A model generated the notes under the pieces. The model was not told the origin of the DNA, searched no databases, and saw nothing but the letters and a program-made list of their open reading frames with translations. A stretch of DNA of 64,000 nt from Symsagittifera roscoffensis (lineage: Eukaryota > Xenacoelomorpha > Acoela > Convolutidae), in NCBI RefSeq assembly GCF_963678635.1, contig NC_087062.1, forward strand, positions 91,923,845-91,987,844. Reading direction: 5' to 3'. Below are positions 46,562 through 56,147 of this stretch, piece after piece. How positions within the stretch are numbered: position 1 is the stretch's first letter; each line of letters opens with the position of its first letter. The position numbers and the translations under genes are program-made.

Positions 46562-49483
46562 ATGGATCCACTAGAGGCAGGGGGCAGTTCATCAGGCTAT
46601 GCCACAAGGGGTAATACAGCATGGGGCCCGAACAGTAGAGCAAGTTCAACGGGGAACAGACAAACCTCGAACGAACGACCAACGCAAAGCACACATGCGA
46701 CTGGGAGAAGTGACTCCGATAACAGGGGGCATGCAAGCCCGGGGAGGAGCCATGTGGGCCAAGCGGGAAACACTCACGGCGATTCGGATTGCAGGGATGC
46801 ACCACATACAGAGCCTTTGACAAGGTGTGAGGACACTCAGGCGGGACACTCAAGGGATGCTACGGCAATGGCCATAGCCTTTGAACCCCTAAACAGGTCT
46901 TTGGAGACATTCTTTACAAGGTTATCCAGAACCAATGAACGCAGTGAGAAGTCCAGAAGAGTCTTTAAGAAACCAAGATGCTATAAAGATGAATCTGATG
47001 GCTGTATTGATACCTGGATAGAGGTAATGAAGCTGCATTTCGAGGAAGAGGACTTGTCGGGGAGACAGGAATGCAGTGCGCTCACCAGCAACTTGGAAGG
47101 GACAGCCCTGAACTGTGTCATGGCCAAGAAGCAATATCAGCGTAACACAGCTGAGAAAATCTTCGAAATCGTGTTAAACCGTTTCGGATCAGGGCTGCAG
47201 GGGCACCAAGCGATGATGCGCTTCGAGAAACGGAGGCAACGAGAAGATGAAACGATAGACAAGTTTCTCGATGACTTGGAAATGCTGAGAAGACGCAGCC
47301 AACCGGATGAGTCAAACCGAAGGATGAACCTGGCCGTAGCCTCAAAATTCATCGATGGTGTGAAGAATGATGAACTTCGAACGATGCTAGCAACGCATTA
47401 CACACCACTATCAACCAATGCGCCAACACCAGAGGAGTTGAGGCTCAAGTCAAAAGAGTATCTTTTGTTGAAACCTCCTTCGAGATCTGGATACTACAAG
47501 AACAATTATGGAAATTTTAACAACGGACCAGCAAACCAAGGGAACAATTGGTACAAACCGAGGGATGACATGGACAAGAGACGCTCTTGTGCCAATTGCA
47601 GTTCAACTGACCATCATGTGTCAGCATGCCCAACTTACAAACAAGGCATGAAAGCAATAGGCTTTAGCCTCGAGGACGAAGATGCGTCAGAATTGGACCA
47701 TGAGGATTTCATAAGAGGAGTAATTGCAAAATTCGGCCCAAGGTGTTTCTTTTGCAACTTGGAAGGTCATTTTAAATCAGATTGCACGCAATTCTGGGAT
47801 GCAGTGGCAGACATCAAGTATCCAAGACATGAAGAAGCTTTGTCAGGAGTGAAAGCCAGCAAGGCTCGCCTTTTGAGTGAAGCGGAGGCACGCAGAAAGG
47901 ATAAACCTCAAGAGCTGGCGGCAAAGAAAATGCAAGCGGTAACAGAGGAGACACGTGAACCGGAACCAGCAACTGCGGCTGATGATTTCAAGATCGATTA
48001 TAGGGCAGCCGCGAGGGATGCTCTAAATAGAGTGCAGCAGGAACTGGTGACGAAAGAGATCGAACAAAAAGTGAAACTTGAACTGGAGAATGAGAAACTA
48101 CAGGAGCAACTGAAAACCTTCGAAGCAACGGAGGTCGAGGAGACTAAAGCAACAAGCAGTTTGAGCATGAAACTTAATGTGATCTCCGGTCAGAGGTTCG
48201 GCATGGTGCCACAAGGAAGCAAAATACAGTCGATAATCTCAGTGGCCGGACATCAGGTAATCAGAAATCTGAGCGAACCATCCGAGTTCACTTTGATGCA
48301 TTTGGACACATATGCAGATTATCTGAGGCAGATGGAGCCACGCACTGAGTCGAGAGCTGTGCGAGCACTACTAACAACGGGTGGCCCTCGCATGAAGAAA
48401 CTTCATGGACGCTACCTAGAGGTCTATGGGCCGTATCAAGTGATGCTGAACGTGGATGGAATCAGTATCTACACCAGGACTTATGTAACAACAGATGATG
48501 ACCAAATGGGGCAGATCTATTTGGGTGAGGAGGAACTCAAAGTCCGCAGGATAGGCCATGACGCCATGATGGAACAAGACGCAGTACACATTGGGTATGA
48601 AGCAGATGTGACCGCACATCTGCTCGGCACCAACGGAACAAAAATTGGAGTCACAGGGCTTCTGGACACAGGAGCGGTAGTGAGTGTGATGCCGATAAAA
48701 ACTTGGGAAAGAATGGGCTTCACGCGGGAAGATCTAATTCCAACGAATCTAAGACTGGCCGCCGCCAATCGAGGAGCTATTTACGTAGCCGGAAGAACAC
48801 CAATAACGGTCCTCCACATGGGAGGACGGGATCTTTGGATGAGCTTCCTGGTGGTAGAGAATTTGGGCAGAGATTTTGTCAGGAATTTTGACGTGATGAT
48901 TGACTTGAACAACGGTCTGATACGGATTAGAAACCCGGACCGGAAGTATGTTAAGAGACCAATTAATAGGATAATAACAGACGAAAACAAGGTACCAATT
49001 TTTTTAGATAGAAAGGTAAAACTACAGCCGGGACAAGCTGTGGTGGCAATTTTTAGAATGAGAAATTTGAATTCGTTAAGTGATAGTAAACAGGTTTGCT
49101 TAGTACCGAATCCAAATAGTCAGAGTTCGGTGATTTTAGGCCGGAGCTTCTCGGTAACGCGAAACGGACTGTGTGTCAGTGTGTTATTGAACACACTGGA
49201 CACCACGGTTTCAATTCAGCGTGGAAAAAAGCTTGGTTACGCTTTACCGATGAGGACCGACTTTGAGGAGACACAAAACTTGAAGAAACACAGTGTGAAA
49301 GACTGTCCTTATCATGCCAATAAAGATAAAATTTTAAAGAGGATTAATGAATTGTTTTCAATGAAATCCGAAACGGACGAAGGCTTATCAAGCTGCTCGA
49401 ATTTTCCGGAACGCCCCTCGTCATATGAACAAGAATCTGACAAACTGATTTTGCCAGAGATAGAACATTTAAAGGGGAAATAG
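46562..49483 (+). CDS. gag-pro: Gag and aspartic protease
   Basis: ATG 46562, TAG 49481-49483, 973 codons. The N-terminal ~100 residues are low-complexity. Residues ~140-300 resemble the retrotransposon Gag capsid region (IDTWIEVMKLHFEEED, ...ETIDKFLDDLEMLRRRS). Two CCHC zinc knuckles with exact CX2CX4HX4C spacing lie at residues 343-356 and 395-408, followed by a predicted coiled coil near 490-530. The protease is marked by LLDTGA (catalytic Asp about residue 702, DNA 48665-48667). Protease in the Gag frame with RT in another frame is a common arrangement. The stop is preceded by a candidate -1 slippery site. It forms particles, binds RNA and processes the polyprotein in related elements. 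Confidence 0.88.
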   Translation: MDPLEAGGSSSGYATRGNTAWGPNSRASSTGNRQTSNERPTQSTHATGRSDSDNRGHASPGRSHVGQAGNTHGDSDCRDAPHTEPLTRCEDTQAGHSRDATAMAIAFEPLNRSLETFFTRLSRTNERSEKSRRVFKKPRCYKDESDGCIDTWIEVMKLHFEEEDLSGRQECSALTSNLEGTALNCVMAKKQYQRNTAEKIFEIVLNRFGSGLQGHQAMMRFEKRRQREDETIDKFLDDLEMLRRRSQPDESNRRMNLAVASKFIDGVKNDELRTMLATHYTPLSTNAPTPEELRLKSKEYLLLKPPSRSGYYKNNYGNFNNGPANQGNNWYKPRDDMDKRRSCANCSSTDHHVSACPTYKQGMKAIGFSLEDEDASELDHEDFIRGVIAKFGPRCFFCNLEGHFKSDCTQFWDAVADIKYPRHEEALSGVKASKARLLSEAEARRKDKPQELAAKKMQAVTEETREPEPATAADDFKIDYRAAARDALNRVQQELVTKEIEQKVKLELENEKLQEQLKTFEATEVEETKATSSLSMKLNVISGQRFGMVPQGSKIQSIISVAGHQVIRNLSEPSEFTLMHLDTYADYLRQMEPRTESRAVRALLTTGGPRMKKLHGRYLEVYGPYQVMLNVDGISIYTRTYVTTDDDQMGQIYLGEEELKVRRIGHDAMMEQDAVHIGYEADVTAHLLGTNGTKIGVTGLLDTGAVVSVMPIKTWERMGFTREDLIPTNLRLAAANRGAIYVAGRTPITVLHMGGRDLWMSFLVVENLGRDFVRNFDVMIDLNNGLIRIRNPDRKYVKRPINRIITDENKVPIFLDRKVKLQPGQAVVAIFRMRNLNSLSDSKQVCLVPNPNSQSSVILGRSFSVTRNGLCVSVLLNTLDTTVSIQRGKKLGYALPMRTDFEETQNLKKHSVKDCPYHANKDKILKRINELFSMKSETDEGLSSCSNFPERPSSYEQESDKLILPEIEHLKGK
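49471..49483 (+). promoter_or_regulatory. Candidate -1 ribosomal frameshift site before RT
   Basis: A AAG GGG (49471-49477) has the X XXY YYZ form in the Gag-PR frame, one codon before the TAG at 49481. A -1 slip enters exactly the frame in which RT begins. Just downstream, TAGGTGAGG can pair with CCTCCTA (about 49511-49517) across a short loop with a two-base bulge. Confidence 0.5.
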
Positions 49484-49764
49484 GTGAGGGAGATTTTGAA
49501 AAATTGCGGGACCTCCTAAATCGGAACGCAGATGTATTTTCAAAACATAAGGCGGATATCGCTTGCTGTAATTTCGTCGAACACGAAATCGAACTTGAAG
49601 AGGGCGCCGTTACCCATAGGGAAGGCGCAAGACGAATGACGCCACACAAATCGGAAGCGTGCCGAGCGGAAATAGAAATGTTGCCTGAATACGACATGAT
49701 AGAACCCTCGAGATCGCCATGGGCTTGCGGGGTAGTAATGGCGAAAAAGAAAGGGGGCAGCTGA
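49484..49764 (+). pseudogene. pol: N-terminal part of reverse transcriptase (frame broken)
   Basis: Continues pol in the -1 frame after Gag-PR: LRDLLNRNADVFSKH, then HEIELEEGAV and IEPSRSPWACGVVMAKKKGG, the standard Ty3/Gypsy RT approach and first fingers motif. It ends at TGA 49762-49764 because the next RT segment lies in another frame. Confidence 0.85.
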
Positions 49765-52034
49765 GATTTTGTTGCGACTTTCGTTACTTGAACGCGGTAA
49801 CGATAAAAGATGCGTACCCGATACCACAAATCGACGAGAGCCTATCTAAGCTAGGTGATGCCAAGTTCTTCACCACATTGGACTTAGGTTCTGCCTTCTG
49901 GCAGGTCCCTCTGCGGAAGAAGGACAGAGAGAAAACCGGATTCGCGTGCGAATTGGGATTGTACCAGTGGAAGAGGATGCCCTTCGGCTTGTGCAATGCA
50001 ACGGCCACTTTTCAAAGACTGATGGCTCAGGTTTTGACGAGAGTGACCAAGAAGTACGGGAATCTCGTGATGTGTTACGTGGATGACGTAGTCATAGCGA
50101 CACCGACCCTGGAAGACCACATTGATAGGCTCGATGAGGTCTTTGGATGCATGAAAAGAGCAGGATTGAAGTGCAAACCATCGAAATGTGAAATCCTTAG
50201 GGATTCGATTAAGTACGTGGGAAGAATGGTGGATAGGCATGGTGTGAGGCCGGACCCGGAAGCAGTGGAAGCAGTGTTGACATGGAAAGCTCCCAGAACG
50301 GACACACAGCTCCTGAGCTTCCTAGGGTTTGCCAATTACTACCGGGAATTCATAAAAGGTTATGCGGACAAGTTGTATCCGATGCAGAAGCTGATGCGCA
50401 ACAAGGGGAAAAAGTTCGAATGGAACGATGAGGCACAGGTTGCTTTCGAGAACATAAAGCGGGAACTGTGCGAAGCGCCAGTGCTAGGCATGCCTACAGA
50501 AAAGGGCATGTATGTTCTTGACACAGACGCATCGGTAGTGGCCATCTCAGGAATATTGCATCAAGAGCAAGAATGGAACGGAAGAACAGTTCTCCGTCCC
50601 ATTGCATACGGCAGCAAGGTATTGAGTGACACAGAGATGAAATATGGCGCACCAAAAGCAGAAATGTTTGCAGTAGTCACCTTCGTGAAAAAGTACCGTG
50701 CATACTTGGGGAGCGCTCCCTTCAAGTTACGCGTGGACAACAGAGCGTTATCCTGGTTGAAGACCTACTCGATGGATCAGAGTTATATTGGTAGATGGAT
50801 AGTAAGATTGGATGGCTACCATATGATAATCGAACACAGGATGCGTGATAAACACCAGAATGCAGACAGTCTCAGCAAGAAAACTGAGTTCTATGAAAAA
50901 TTGGAGCAGAAGCAAGCCAATCAGGCAGAAATAAAGGAAGGATTTTTGTTTCTGGACAAAGAAACTCATGAAGCGCTTCCCTTAACGAGATGGTTGGATA
51001 AGTCTGGACATCCAATTCCAGGGCATCCTGAGTTACCTGTAGAGAAAGCAGCCGAGATAAACATCCTATCCAAGGAGGACCCGGTCCCCTTGGATCTGTT
51101 GCTGCGCTCAAACCTGGTCCAACAAGAACTCTCTCGCATGAACATAAACAGCCTCTCATTATTGGATAAAACGGTGCAGGTCACACTGCAAGTGATGCGG
51201 ATGCTAGGTGGATTGTTAGAAAGAGAAGTGACCAGAGATGACCCCGAGTGGACAGCAGCAGTAGCATCGCTAACAGTCAGTGAGAAGTTGAAGATCATGC
51301 CGTCCAGACGACAGCACGAAGAGAACCAGATGGATTGTAGGACAATAGTTCAGCAACTAGTATCCTCAATACCCCACGAGATTTTAACCAGTACTTCTTA
51401 TGGACAGAAAGAACAGGGGAGCAGCAAGCGAAAGAAAACCGTCACCTTTGTGGACCAGGATAAGGAAGGTGAAAAGGTAGAACAAAATCTGCTGCAAGAC
51501 TATTTGTCCGGGGAGACGAATGATGAGAAGAACCAGCGATCACAAGATCAACACCCGGGACAAGAAAATTTGTCCGGGGAGTCTGAGATAGACGAGAAAA
51601 TTCCTGATGAGAAACAGGACCTAGAGAACAAGGTTTTGTCCGGGGAGTTCAGATGGATGCGAAGAAGGCACAGACATGATCTGGAGGAGCGTGCAGTCTC
51701 CAGCACAACCTCTTTGACGGATGACAATTCCCGAAACTCAGGAATGGACACCTATTCAGACAGGATCTCGAACTCGGGATCGGAACTGTCCGAACTAGCG
51801 ATCCACACACTCCTAGTGGAAACTCGTGCAAGGGATCTGGACAGAGAGGTGTACCAGGATCCTGACAGTGATCGCTACCTTACACCAAGCGAAAGAGTCT
51901 TTGACAACGCAACGGATGATTTGGAGACAATAGCGGTATCGAAACAATCGATAAGTCTGTTGCCACAAAAAGAGGTAGTCAGGACTGATCTTCAGCCGTT
52001 CAAGCAAGAAACACAGCCGCTGGCGAAGATTTGA
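49719..52034 (+). CDS. pol: Reverse transcriptase and RNase H
   Basis: Open frame of 771 codons whose RT coding starts near 49752 after a frameshift in AAAGAAAGGGGGCAG. RT motifs in order: LRFCCDFRYLN, TTLDLGSAFWQVPL, FGLCNATATFQRLM, and YVDD at 50076-50087, the catalytic site. RNase H follows with LDTDAS (about 50518), AEMFAVV and RVDNRALSWL. The C-terminal ~300 codons are a hydrophilic connector with three LSGE motifs at exact 22-codon spacing. Stop TGA 52032-52034. It makes cDNA from element RNA in the particle. Confidence 0.93.
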   Translation: MGLRGSNGEKERGQLRFCCDFRYLNAVTIKDAYPIPQIDESLSKLGDAKFFTTLDLGSAFWQVPLRKKDREKTGFACELGLYQWKRMPFGLCNATATFQRLMAQVLTRVTKKYGNLVMCYVDDVVIATPTLEDHIDRLDEVFGCMKRAGLKCKPSKCEILRDSIKYVGRMVDRHGVRPDPEAVEAVLTWKAPRTDTQLLSFLGFANYYREFIKGYADKLYPMQKLMRNKGKKFEWNDEAQVAFENIKRELCEAPVLGMPTEKGMYVLDTDASVVAISGILHQEQEWNGRTVLRPIAYGSKVLSDTEMKYGAPKAEMFAVVTFVKKYRAYLGSAPFKLRVDNRALSWLKTYSMDQSYIGRWIVRLDGYHMIIEHRMRDKHQNADSLSKKTEFYEKLEQKQANQAEIKEGFLFLDKETHEALPLTRWLDKSGHPIPGHPELPVEKAAEINILSKEDPVPLDLLLRSNLVQQELSRMNINSLSLLDKTVQVTLQVMRMLGGLLEREVTRDDPEWTAAVASLTVSEKLKIMPSRRQHEENQMDCRTIVQQLVSSIPHEILTSTSYGQKEQGSSKRKKTVTFVDQDKEGEKVEQNLLQDYLSGETNDEKNQRSQDQHPGQENLSGESEIDEKIPDEKQDLENKVLSGEFRWMRRRHRHDLEERAVSSTTSLTDDNSRNSGMDTYSDRISNSGSELSELAIHTLLVETRARDLDREVYQDPDSDRYLTPSERVFDNATDDLETIAVSKQSISLLPQKEVVRTDLQPFKQETQPLAKI

Positions 52035-52081
52035 AGCGTTAAGATGGAAGAAGACACACACCAGCCCAATGAGCTGAATAG

Positions 52082-52747
52082 TCAGATGAGGGTCATGAAG
52101 ATGCACTTGAAGGCGAGTACTTCACGCAGAAGGAAGGGAGGTTATATTTGAACAAGGACAGGATTGTGGCTTGCAAAAGAAGAGAAGAAGACAGAGTCCT
52201 ATACAAGTACAACGCAATAGTGTTGCCGCAACTCTATCAGAGAGAACTATTACTCAGGTCGCATGATCTGATGGGCCATCAGGGGATCGACAAAGTATAT
52301 CAGAAGATCCTGAAGCGCTTCGAGTGGCCTGGAATGAAAAAGGCATGCGAGAAGTGGGTAACAGCATGTCTGTCATGCCAACAGGTCAAGGATCCAAGGA
52401 AGTTGCGATTTCCATTACAATCGATAGAGTCGTCTGAATTCAAGGAGGTGGTGCAGATAGATCACCAGAAGATATGCATGACAGACAGTGGATATAATCA
52501 GGTGTTGGTCATGATAGATCATTTTAAGAAGTATGCAGAGGCCGTGCCCTGCATAACTGCCTCGGCGGAAGAGACATGCGACCACCTGATCAATACGTGG
52601 ATAGCAAGACATGGCTGTCCGATGACGTTTCAATCGGATAATGGAACAGCTTTCGTAGGAGAGCTCACGAAAGAGCTTATGAGACGCTCACAGGTCGCTC
52701 AGGCTCACTCCACGACATACCACCCTCAGACGAATGGCTTAGTTTAA
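52082..52747 (+). pseudogene. pol: Integrase, N-terminal zinc domain and most of the DDE core
   Basis: Frame opens after a TAG at 52079-52081. HHCC zinc domain: SHDLMGHQG (about 52256) and CLSCQQ. The core has Asp in QIDHQK (52460-52462) and in SDNGTAF (52637-52639). It ends at TAA 52745-52747, which is 36 codons after the second Asp, exactly where the Glu of the D,D(35)E triad is expected. The link from RNase H (52035-52081) is closed in all frames. Inactive as it stands. Confidence 0.9.
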
Positions 52748-54121
52748 AGACAGAATAGGACGTTAGTGTCGATGCTGAGAGTATATTGTTCCAGGTACAT
52801 GACCGATTGGGACAGATACCTTCCACAGGTGATGGGAGCATATAACAGCACGCAACACTCCACCACTGGAGTCAGTCCACACAAGATGCTAACTGGACAC
52901 GAAAAGTCTTTACCCTTAACCTTCTTCTACCCAGAGTCTGAGGGAAAGAAAACGTCCCCACAGTTCTACGTGAGAGATGTGATCAGACGCCAACAGGAGT
53001 TGAACGATTTGTGTAGACGAAATACTCAGCAAGCACAGGCAAGGCAGAGGAAAAGATTCGACAAGAAAGCAGCTGGTGGAAAGGCCTTACTCGGTGGGAG
53101 ACTACGTATGGGTATTTCAGAACGTTATACCACCGAAAGGGACGAAAAAGCTCTTAAAAAATGGAGGGGATCCTTCATGATTACAGAGGTGCACCAGGAG
53201 GGACGCTTTTATAGACTGAGTACTGGCCGAGCCACCCACTACGAGAACATCAAGCCACACAATCCATCGACAGAAGACTGGTGTATACCTGCAGACATGG
53301 AAGAAGGGGATTATCTAATGATGAATCCTGCTTGTGAGGTCAATGAAAAGGGCACCAGGGAGAAGAACGATGGAAACGAAGTCGTAGAGGAAGGTACGGA
53401 TACACCGCTGGTCCTGGATCCAAACGAGGAGATCGAAGCGGACGATGAAACCTTACCCTACGCAGAGGAAGATTGGCAGGATCCCGAACAGATAGAGGTT
53501 CCCAAGAACTTGGAACCGGATCTTCCGTTCACGATACAGACTCGTCAGAAGGACGGGACGAGACCAAGAAAGAAATACAATCCTTACGGTGACGACTTTG
53601 TAATGGATAGGATAGATCTGAAGAAGATAGTCGAGGAAGTAGTGGGTCTAGAGGAAATAACTGTGTCACAAGACATTGACATAGTCGATGATCACGACGA
53701 TGAGTGGGTTGACGACTGGTCGAAACCCGAGGTAGAATTCGACGACGAGCAACAGCAGTCATATGAACAAGACTTGACGAACCTGCGTGTCTTAGAGTGG
53801 CTGAACGAAACGACCTCGGATCCTGAGGAGACCAGTGTCACGATTCAAGACGTCGATTGTGAAAGCATGAAATACATCAAGACCGAACGAGATGATCCTT
53901 CCTGGGCTGCCCAGGAAGGACGACTACTCATTCCAGCTTCTAACCTCGACTTGATACCCGGTATGCGATCGACGGGGACGTCGATGGATATTTTTGTCCG
54001 GGGAGTGGGGGTAGGACTTACCCACACTAAAAACTTGATTATAAAAAAATTAAGAATAGCAAGAGAAACAGGAGACTTGGAAGCAGAAACAGGCGAAGAA
54101 CCTAAGAAACCTGACATTTGA
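52748..54121 (+). CDS. pol: Integrase C-terminal part and acidic tail
   Basis: Same frame as the integrase core, separated only by the TAA at 52745. It begins RQNRTLVSMLRVYC, continues with GVSPHKMLTG (normal end of the core) and a GPY/F-like module KKWRGSFMITEV...YENIKPHN near 53155-53260. A long acidic tail follows, ending in a segment encoded by TTTGTCCGGGGAGTGGGGGT. Stop TGA at 54119-54121. An ATG at 52771 could start a separate product, but this is most simply the remainder of pol. Confidence 0.8.
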   Translation, partial: RQNRTLVSMLRVYCSRYMTDWDRYLPQVMGAYNSTQHSTTGVSPHKMLTGHEKSLPLTFFYPESEGKKTSPQFYVRDVIRRQQELNDLCRRNTQQAQARQRKRFDKKAAGGKALLGGRLRMGISERYTTERDEKALKKWRGSFMITEVHQEGRFYRLSTGRATHYENIKPHNPSTEDWCIPADMEEGDYLMMNPACEVNEKGTREKNDGNEVVEEGTDTPLVLDPNEEIEADDETLPYAEEDWQDPEQIEVPKNLEPDLPFTIQTRQKDGTRPRKKYNPYGDDFVMDRIDLKKIVEEVVGLEEITVSQDIDIVDDHDDEWVDDWSKPEVEFDDEQQQSYEQDLTNLRVLEWLNETTSDPEETSVTIQDVDCESMKYIKTERDDPSWAAQEGRLLIPASNLDLIPGMRSTGTSMDIFVRGVGVGLTHTKNLIIKKLRIARETGDLEAETGEEPKKPDI

Positions 54122-54125
54122 GTGA

Positions 54126-54605
54126 TATTTTAACTTACCAAATGAATATTCAAGTAACATAATACTAACAGACAGTGATTTCATTTTCACAAATAGAACA
54201 TGTGCGATAGCAATCACAGCAGACATGAGTTTTAGGACAGCGTTAGCGGCAGACTTCAAGAGAGAATACAAAAACGTGGAATTCCTTTGGAAGCAAAGAC
54301 CAGGGATAGGGGGCGTAGCGGCCTTACCTCCGGCGGCGTCGCAGATACCGGGCAAATACCTATGCTTCTTGGTAACGAGGGCGAAGGAGAAGTAGCACGT
54401 GGACCCAGAGAACCTAGTCTTGTCCTTGACGAGGCTGAGGGACTTCCTCGTGGAAATGGACGTGAAGGAGCTCTCGCTTCCAGTGTACGATCCAAACAGG
54501 GGAAGACTGCATCCTCGGGAATTGTACGCGCTTGTACACGTCATATTCTCTGATACGAATATACAAGTATATCTACATAAGAAATATTACTTAAGTATAG
54601 GCTGA
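54126..54605 (+). pseudogene. Macro-domain-like ORF after integrase
   Basis: Open in one frame from 54126 to TGA 54603-54605, with a single in-frame TAG (54393-54395). The sequence follows the macro-domain plan (ADP-ribose-binding fold, Poa1/OARD1 type): SDFIFTN, AIAITADMSFRTALAADFK (position of the phosphate-binding loop), GIGGVAALP, YLCFLVTRAKEK, LSLTRLRDFLVEM, LPVYDPNRGRLHPRELYALV and FSDTNIQVYL. The Gly-rich ligand loop is altered relative to active enzymes, so binding or hydrolysis may be lost. Identification is by pattern only. First ATG in frame 54225. Confidence 0.5.
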
Positions 54606-55049
54606 GTGACGTGCGAGAGGGTGTTAGGCCAAAGACTAAGTTGTATGTAATATGTGATATGTGTGTTATGTTATGTTATGTTATGTTATGTTATGTGTTA
54701 GGTTATTAAGATCGTGGGTAAGAAGGGGTTAGTGACCATGAACAACTGAATGACGATCTTAGGAATTGATCCAAGATACAAAGTTTGGACTGTCCAATCT
54801 TAGGTCGAATTCCAAAATTTTAGAGAACGATTGATTTTAATAAATTTTAGGATAAATATCTTTTTATCTGAACTGTTTTTAAGCAAATTTTAGCATTTTA
54901 GCGATACATGTTAAGATGAAACTGACAAGTGTGATATTCGTGACCTCTTTTCTAGATCCTGATTGATCGTTTAATTACTCACTTGAGTCAAATCTTTGAA
55001 TCAAAACCGAATCGAACTTGAAAGAATAGAATGGATAACTTCAAAATCA
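54606..55049 (+). other. Non-coding gap with (TTATG)n and candidate splice acceptor
   Basis: A microsatellite of TTATG units spans about 54665-54695; the rest is A/T-rich. TGACCTCTTTTCTAG (54941-54955) looks like a polypyrimidine tract plus AG shortly before the next ORF, so the downstream ORF could be expressed from a spliced RNA, as env genes are in related elements. Confidence 0.4.
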
Positions 55050-55418
55050 ATGGATGAATTGATGGACCTGGCAGAGGCATATATGGGACCGATGGTAGAT
55101 GCGATCTATCGTCGGCTGATCGATCGAGACTTCGCTCTGGAGGACCCAGAGGTAGTCATGTTGCTGACCGCCCTGATCAACATCTTGGGGCATGACAACC
55201 GTGGGGACCGCCCCACGGAAGTCCTGTTGATGGCAGCATATGGAGAGAGGGGAGTACTAGACCGCCCGAACATGAGAGTGATGAGGTGGAGAAACGGGGC
55301 TCTCTCAGGGAGTGACTTGGCGAATGAGCCTGGATTGGGAAGTTCTAGGACTTACCAACCAGGTGAGATGCCTATGCCCTCCAAGCCCAAACCTGGGCTG
55401 ACGAGAATGCATCAGTAG
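55050..55418 (+). CDS. Downstream ORF2, segment 1 (unknown)
   Basis: ATG 55050, TAG 55416-55418; the frame is open from 54987. The sequence (MDELMDLAEAYMGPMVDA...) is helical and not recognised. The next segment continues in the same frame directly after the TAG, so this is probably the N-terminus of a longer protein interrupted by a nonsense codon. Confidence 0.55.
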   Translation: MDELMDLAEAYMGPMVDAIYRRLIDRDFALEDPEVVMLLTALINILGHDNRGDRPTEVLLMAAYGERGVLDRPNMRVMRWRNGALSGSDLANEPGLGSSRTYQPGEMPMPSKPKPGLTRMHQ

Positions 55419-56147
55419 ATGAATAGCGAGGCCGCCTCGTCTGGTTCACCACTGAGAGCAGCTGTGCCAACAAAAGGGGCGAAAGTAGGACAGAAGGTTC
55501 AGACGAACCAAACCATGCAAGATCTGGATGAGATGAACGATGAACTGAAAAGTACGAAGAAGGAGCTGGACGAGATGACCAAAAGTATGGTCAAGATTGA
55601 GGAATATCGAGACATGTGGAGACAATTGTTCGAAGACTGCAACAAAAAGCAGGGTCAAGAAATTGAGCGCTTGAGGCAGGACTACAAAGAGCGATCGGAT
55701 CAGATGGCGTTGACAACGGCCGTGGAGAAAGTGATACCTGCAAGGAATATTCCTCGTGGGCAGTCCCCGATGGAGCTCTTGACGCCTCGAGAAATGAGTC
55801 AAACAATAGAGACACGGCTCCCGACAGAGACAAATCGAGTGACGATCCCGGATCCTAGTGACACCTTGGGTGACCCAGTCGTGGAACAGACAGTGAGGAA
55901 GCTGATAGAGACAGCTGGACGATTGGTCGCCAACAAGAATGCGCCAGGTTCCGGGGTGACTGCACCCTATGGAACGATCGACGACACGGGCAGAGTACGA
56001 CTCTCCCAGACCGTGATCAGACAGGGGATAAGTGACGTGACGCCACTCATGGGGAGCTCGAGGGCCCCAGAGAGAAGAATACAGAAGATGCCAGCGAAGA
56101 AAGTGTCTCGCATAATAGACGTGCAAAAGAATAATCAATTGAAATAA
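55419..56147 (+). CDS. Downstream ORF2, segment 2 (coiled coil)
   Basis: ATG directly follows the previous TAG; stop TAA 56145-56147; 242 codons. Residues ~30-95 form a clear coiled coil (DLDEMNDELKSTKKELDEMT... EYRDMWRQLFEDCNKKQGQE). The rest is Pro/Thr/Ser-rich linker. It is in frame with both neighbours. No catalytic motif. In Gag-like or ORF1-like proteins such coils drive multimerisation; that role here is inference. Confidence 0.6.
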   Translation: MNSEAASSGSPLRAAVPTKGAKVGQKVQTNQTMQDLDEMNDELKSTKKELDEMTKSMVKIEEYRDMWRQLFEDCNKKQGQEIERLRQDYKERSDQMALTTAVEKVIPARNIPRGQSPMELLTPREMSQTIETRLPTETNRVTIPDPSDTLGDPVVEQTVRKLIETAGRLVANKNAPGSGVTAPYGTIDDTGRVRLSQTVIRQGISDVTPLMGSSRAPERRIQKMPAKKVSRIIDVQKNNQLK

